Source: Cytobacillus sp. NJ13 | GTDB lineage: Bacteria > Bacillota > Bacilli > Bacillales > Cytobacillaceae | Direction of reading: 5' to 3' | Length of the DNA: 64,000 nucleotides | Assembly: GCA_030348385.1 (NCBI GenBank) | Contig: JAUCFP010000006.1 | Coordinates: forward strand, 3,272,501-3,336,500 | Shown: piece by piece, positions 60,708 to 64,000 of the stretch | Layout: every line of letters starts with the position of its first letter | Position numbering within the stretch: the first letter of the stretch is position 1 | Position numbers and translations under genes: made by a program | Notes under the pieces: model-generated | What the model saw: the letters and a program-made list of their open reading frames with translations, nothing else | Databases searched by the model: none | What the model was told of the DNA's origin: nothing

Positions 60708-61639
60708 TAGCTCGCCTCCTTTTTGTGAAGCTTAATTCTCGGGTCTAAAATTCCGTATGCAATGTCCACAAGGAACAGCATAATAATCAATATAGAACTG
60801 TAAAAAACGGTGGTCCCCATTATGACGGGATAATCACGTGTATTGATGCTTTCTACAAAATACTTTCCCATTCCAGGAATGGCAAAGATTTTTTCAATGA
60901 CAAACGTACCTGTCAAAATGCTCGCTGCCAGGGACCCCAATACAGTTACGACAGGCAGAAGGGCATTCCTCAGTGCATGCTTAAACACTATTTTCACTGG
61001 TGATAAGCCTTTTGCTTTGGCTGTTTTTATGTAATCCTGCGTCAGCACTTCCAGCATGCTTGAACGTGTCAGACGGGCGATAATCGCCATGGGCCCGGTC
61101 GCAAGCGCCAGAGTCGGCATAATCATATGCTTCGGACTTGACCAGGTAGCCACCGGCAGGATTGCCAGGTTGACAGCAAGCTGCTGAATTAACAGTGTGG
61201 CAAGCACAAAGTTTGGCACAGATATTCCCAGAACAGCAATGGTCATCGCTAAATAATCAATAAAGCCATTGTGCCGGAGGGCAGCTATGATTCCGAGAGC
61301 AATTCCCGAAAAAACCGCCACGATCAATGTGACGATTCCCAGTTCGAAAGACACTGGAAAACCCCGTCCGAGCATTTCATTTACCGTCTGGGAAGATTTT
61401 TTAATAGATGGCCCAAAGTCGAATGTCACAACGGACTTCAAGTACATCCCATATTGGACATAGAGCGGTTCATCCAAATGATAGAATTTCTCCAGATTCC
61501 GCTGGACCGCTTCACTTGTATTTCTTTCTTCATTAAAAGGCGACCCAGGTATGGAATGCATTAAGAAAAAAGTCAGAGTGATAATGAACCAAAGTGTGAC
61601 GACCATTGCGATAAGGCGTTTCATTATGTATCCAGTCAT
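60707..61639 (-). CDS. dppB: peptide ABC transporter permease DppB
   Basis: 310-residue permease with six transmembrane helices and EAA loop YIKTAKAKGLSPVKIVFKHA. The N-terminal KRLIAMVVTLWFIITLTFFLMH and C-terminal AYGILDPRIKLHK are typical of OppB/DppB. It lies 13 nt after dppA. The ATG used at 61639 has AGGA about 11 nt upstream; a second ATG five codons later is possible. Confidence 0.94.
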   Translation of the reverse strand: MTGYIMKRLIAMVVTLWFIITLTFFLMHSIPGSPFNEERNTSEAVQRNLEKFYHLDEPLYVQYGMYLKSVVTFDFGPSIKKSSQTVNEMLGRGFPVSFELGIVTLIVAVFSGIALGIIAALRHNGFIDYLAMTIAVLGISVPNFVLATLLIQQLAVNLAILPVATWSSPKHMIMPTLALATGPMAIIARLTRSSMLEVLTQDYIKTAKAKGLSPVKIVFKHALRNALLPVVTVLGSLAASILTGTFVIEKIFAIPGMGKYFVESINTRDYPVIMGTTVFYSSILIIMLFLVDIAYGILDPRIKLHKKEAS

Positions 61640-61652
61640 TCATTAACACTTC

Positions 61653-62477
61653 CTAACAGAATGTAGTTCTCATGGCCAGCTCAGTCATCACCAGCATTGC
61701 CTGGTATGCTTCTAGAATATCTTTAGCCTGATAGCGGACAATGGTTGTATTCTCTTCTATCTCTGCACCAGGCATTAAAGCAGCCCACTCAGCCTGGCCA
61801 TAGTTGGCAAACTCAATTTTCAATAAAGGGTTTTCAGGCGGAACAAGCGGCTCTACAAGATCCTTCCTGCTAAGAGCCTCTGCTGCTTTTTCTCTTAAAA
61901 GCTGTCCGGCTTTTGCAGGTGTCAGCGATTTCACGCTTGAGCGGGAAATCGTTTCCTTTACAACCGCAGTAGTGACATTCGGGATTAATTTTTCCGCTTC
62001 CAGAGCCGCCTGGTCATCTCCGGCCACCATGAGAACCGGTACGCCATGATAACCTGCCACATAGGCATTAAAGCCCATTTCCCCAATGGCATGGTCATTG
62101 ATGTACATATGCCTTACACCGAATATCATGGAGTGGGACATAACTCCTTTCATGGAAGCACGTGCATGATAACCAACAAACATGGCACCGCTAAAGGTTG
62201 AATCAAGACCCTGAACCATTGAGTATGGCTTTACATCGCCAGTAATCAGCTGTGTTTCAGGGTGCATCCTTTCAATCAGCAGGTTATTCATTTTCGAGTG
62301 GCTGTCATTTACAATAACCTCGCTGCAGCCCTCTTCAAAGGCAGCTGTTACCACATGATTTGCTTCATCAGTCATAATCACCCTGCTGCGTTCATAATTG
62401 TGCTTCGTTGAGTCTACATGAGTGTGATCAGCCAGACCTGTTATTCCTTCCATATCAACCGATAGATAAAGCTTCAT
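61653..62477 (-). CDS. dppA: D-aminopeptidase DppA
   Basis: 274-residue M55 peptidase. Zinc ligands are expected in SVDMEGITG (Asp8, Glu10), His60 (NDSHSKMNN), His in VGYHARAS and Glu in AIGEMGFN. It forms decamers and releases D-Ala from D-Ala-D-Ala and related D-amino-acid peptides in the cytoplasm. First gene of dpp, preceded by GGGGG and a CodY-type box. Confidence 0.95.
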   Translation of the reverse strand: MKLYLSVDMEGITGLADHTHVDSTKHNYERSRVIMTDEANHVVTAAFEEGCSEVIVNDSHSKMNNLLIERMHPETQLITGDVKPYSMVQGLDSTFSGAMFVGYHARASMKGVMSHSMIFGVRHMYINDHAIGEMGFNAYVAGYHGVPVLMVAGDDQAALEAEKLIPNVTTAVVKETISRSSVKSLTPAKAGQLLREKAAEALSRKDLVEPLVPPENPLLKIEFANYGQAEWAALMPGAEIEENTTIVRYQAKDILEAYQAMLVMTELAMRTTFC

Positions 62478-62514
62478 TAAGAATCCCCCAAATATTATAT
62501 TATTATAGTTTTAT

Positions 62515-62543
62515 ATTATAGATTATTTGATATTTTCTGTAAA
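62515..62543 (-). promoter_or_regulatory. sigma-A promoter of the dpp operon
   Basis: On the minus strand TTTACA, 17 nt and TATAAT lie about 40-65 nt upstream of dppA. The -35 box is covered by a CodY-like box. Confidence 0.65.
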
Positions 62544-62545
62544 AT
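62531..62545 (-). promoter_or_regulatory. CodY-like operator at the dpp promoter
   Basis: ATTTTACAGAAAATA on the minus strand matches 12 of 15 positions of the CodY box AATTTTCWGAAAATT. CodY represses dpp in Bacillus subtilis when branched-chain amino acids and GTP are plentiful, and this box overlaps the -35 region. Confidence 0.6.
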
Positions 62546-62586
62546 TCACCTGTAATCTACCTTTTTATACAGGCAGAATGCAAAAA

Positions 62587-62634
62587 ATCCAGCTATCGGA
62601 GAAAATAATGCTTTTCTCTGATAGCTGGATTTCA
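62587..62634 (-). terminator. terminator of the DUF3870 gene
   Basis: On the minus strand CCAGCTATCAGAGAAAA pairs with TTTTCTCCGATAGCTGG around a short loop and is followed by ATTTTTTGC. It separates the DUF3870 gene from dppA. Confidence 0.9.
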
Positions 62635-62659
62635 TCTGCGGAAAACAGAAAAAGCAGCA

Positions 62660-62977
62660 CTACTTATTCATAATTTGTGTATATTTTATATGGGCATTTT
62701 TAAAGGCAACCATTAGTGCCTTTTGCGAGGAGCCGAAGTAGCGGCTTTCGATTTCTTCCATTACCTTGTCTGCTTCCAGTATGGATTTGCCGACAAATAT
62801 AGATTTAATAAATAATGAGGTTAAGTTAATGGTAGATGAGCATTCTGCATCTACAATTTCATCTGTTTCCCTGTCAATTACAAGACCTATAAAGAAGCCA
62901 TTGTATTTTTGCATAATCGGATTGTTCAATGATGTTTTGCTGTCTCCGATAATATAGACGGTATTTTGTCTGTACAT
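62660..62977 (-). CDS. DUF3870 family protein
   Basis: 105-residue small soluble protein of the DUF3870 family; no membrane segment or signal peptide. Conserved-looking parts: VYIIGDSKTSLNNPI, GFFIGLVIDRETDEIVDAECS and FVGKSI. The function is unknown. AGGAGG precedes the ATG by 6 nt, and a possible promoter (ATGATA, 17 nt, TATAAT at 63003-63031) lies upstream. It is a separate unit ending in its own terminator just before the dpp promoter. Confidence 0.85.
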   Translation of the reverse strand: MYRQNTVYIIGDSKTSLNNPIMQKYNGFFIGLVIDRETDEIVDAECSSTINLTSLFIKSIFVGKSILEADKVMEEIESRYFGSSQKALMVAFKNAHIKYTQIMNK

Positions 62978-63157
62978 GAACTTGCCTCCTGCAGAACCGG
63001 ATATTATATGAGGCGTTTATGAGGTTATCATAAACATTCATTATAATGCATGGCCCGTACCAAAATTGTAATACAACAGAGGCTCTATTACAATCACTTT
63101 TCAATACTTTTCTAAATATTTTATCAATTACAGCTGTTCCTTTTAAATATTACATAA

Positions 63158-64000
63158 TTAGTTTTCAGTGCTGCTTTTCCCGGCAAGTCTTAGTGCATAC
63201 TGCAGCAGGTCCTCCCCGCTCATGAGCTTGTCTCCCCCACCCTGTGCAAATTGAGGGTTCCCCCCGCCTTTGCCGTTAATCTTCTGCAGAAGTTCTGCAG
63301 CAAGGCCCTTCATATCAGACTCAGAATCTGATCCCCTGGCGCAAACAAATTGGAGTTTATCGGTGGTTTCATTGATTAGGATAACAACAGCATTTTCAGA
63401 TTGGGAGGCGATTAGACGGGCCAGTTTCTGCATCTCCTGAATGGAGCGTCCCTCAAAGACTTTGCTGATCCACTCTCCGTTCCCTGCTGTGAACATTTCT
63501 TTAGCTTCATAAGCTAACAGTGCTTCCTTTGCTGCTTCCAGTTGTTTCTCCAGGTCCTTTCCATTCTCAATCAAACGGCTGGCTGCTGAAGGCAAGTCCT
63601 GTTCTGGTGCATTAAGAAGCTGACTAAGATTTTTTGTAATCTCATGTTTGGTCTGAAGCTGCGCAAGGATCCGGCTCCCACAGATAAACTGCACACGGAT
63701 TTTCTTTTTTTGGCGTTCCCAGTCTAATACTTTAATGCCTGCAACCTGGCCGGTTGAAGATGGATGGGTTCCGCCGCAACCGTTATAATCAAATTCCGGA
63801 ATCATCACAAGCCGAATATCTTCACTGACAGACAGCTGCTTGCGAAGCGGGAATTGGGAAGCTTCTTCCGCACTCACCCACCTGGCTTCAATTGGACGGT
63901 TCTCAAGAATGATGCTATTTGCCAGCCTCTCCGCTTCCTCTGCATGCCGGACTGGCAATTCACTGATTTCCAGGTCAATAGTTAATGTTTCTTTGCCCAA
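63158..64000 (-). CDS. alanyl-tRNA editing protein (AlaX-like, DHHA1 domain), N-terminus beyond the window
   Basis: 280 residues are visible and the frame stays open at the window edge, so the N-terminal part is missing. The segment GCGGTHPSSTG carries the Cys and His of the editing-domain zinc site; upstream is the tRNA-synthetase second additional domain; the C-terminal 130 residues form a DHHA1 domain with the glycine-rich GKGGGNPQFAQGGG motif. AlaX proteins hydrolyse Ser- or Gly-tRNA-Ala. With DHHA1 present it is of the longer class (about 390-400 residues in whole). Confidence 0.9.
   Translation of the reverse strand: MGKETLTIDLEISELPVRHAEEAERLANSIILENRPIEARWVSAEEASQFPLRKQLSVSEDIRLVMIPEFDYNGCGGTHPSSTGQVAGIKVLDWERQKKKIRVQFICGSRILAQLQTKHEITKNLSQLLNAPEQDLPSAASRLIENGKDLEKQLEAAKEALLAYEAKEMFTAGNGEWISKVFEGRSIQEMQKLARLIASQSENAVVILINETTDKLQFVCARGSDSESDMKGLAAELLQKINGKGGGNPQFAQGGGDKLMSGEDLLQYALRLAGKSSTEN

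Overview
The window is chromosomal DNA of a low-to-medium GC, Gram-positive, endospore-forming Bacillaceae (a Bacillus/Cytobacillus-type genome). Gene content and order from about 0.9 to 23.6 kb match the Bacillus subtilis block ydcK-cmpA-ydcI-rsbX-sigB-rsbW-rsbV-rsbU-rsbT-rsbS-rsbR-ndoA-ndoAI-alr-ydcC-acpS-ydcA-ydbT-ydbS-cshA-murF-ddl. It is read here mostly from the minus strand, with uvsE and an esterase inserted. A species name cannot be given from this sequence alone.

Region by region. (1) 1-0.84 kb: a minus-strand tRNA operon (Asn, Ser, Glu, Asp, Gln, Lys, Leu) with a clear sigma-A promoter and an odd tRNA-Lys-like fragment between Gln and Lys. (2) 0.9-4.0 kb: SprT-like protein, the 37-residue CmpA on the opposite strand, and Tex. 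(3) 4.0-9.0 kb: the complete SigB general-stress module rsbR-S-T-U-V-W-sigB-rsbX, with a sigma-A promoter in front and an internal SigB promoter before rsbV. (4) 9.2-14.8 kb: the NdoA/NdoAI toxin-antitoxin pair, alanine racemase, lipoprotein YdcC, AcpS and a rhomboid protease, with a ten-copy 52-bp tandem array upstream of alr. (5) 14.8-23.6 kb: the YdbS/YdbT membrane pair, UvsE, CshA, an esterase, MurF and Ddl. (6) 24-28.6 kb: a dicarboxylate/amino-acid symporter, a UspA/SulP pair, a VOC protein and a Nudix hydrolase.

(7) 28.6-41.1 kb: a 12.4-kb cobalamin salvage operon. It starts at a B12 riboswitch with its own terminator and encodes BtuF, BtuC, a BtuD-CbiZ fusion, CbiB, CobD, CobU, CobQ, CobS, a CobC-like phosphatase, a shortened CobU-like protein, PduO, the alpha-ribazole transporter CblT, alpha-ribazole kinase CblS and a second phosphatase. 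No corrin-ring genes are present, so the operon imports, remodels and finishes B12 from cobinamide or cobyric acid and alpha-ribazole. (8) 41-51.8 kb: an uncharacterised gene, a SEDS protein, a T-box-controlled argS, TauE, PerR-box-controlled MrgA/Dps, an EamA transporter, a second 52-bp array, a CmpX-like channel, DUF4395 and YqcI genes. (9) 51.9-62.5 kb: dppABCDE-ykfABCD for uptake and breakdown of (murein) peptides, followed by an extra class-A beta-lactamase-like gene. A CodY-like box overlaps the dpp promoter. (10) 62.6-64 kb: a DUF3870 gene and an edge-truncated alanyl-tRNA editing protein.

The most unexpected structure is the pair of 52-bp tandem arrays, 36 kb apart. They share no obvious spacer sequence but have the same layout: 7-bp arm TTCGGAC, 27-nt spacer, arm GTCCGAA, 11-nt spacer, held for 8 to 10 units. 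Several dispersed intergenic palindromic elements also occur, one of them inside the leader of the B12 operon.
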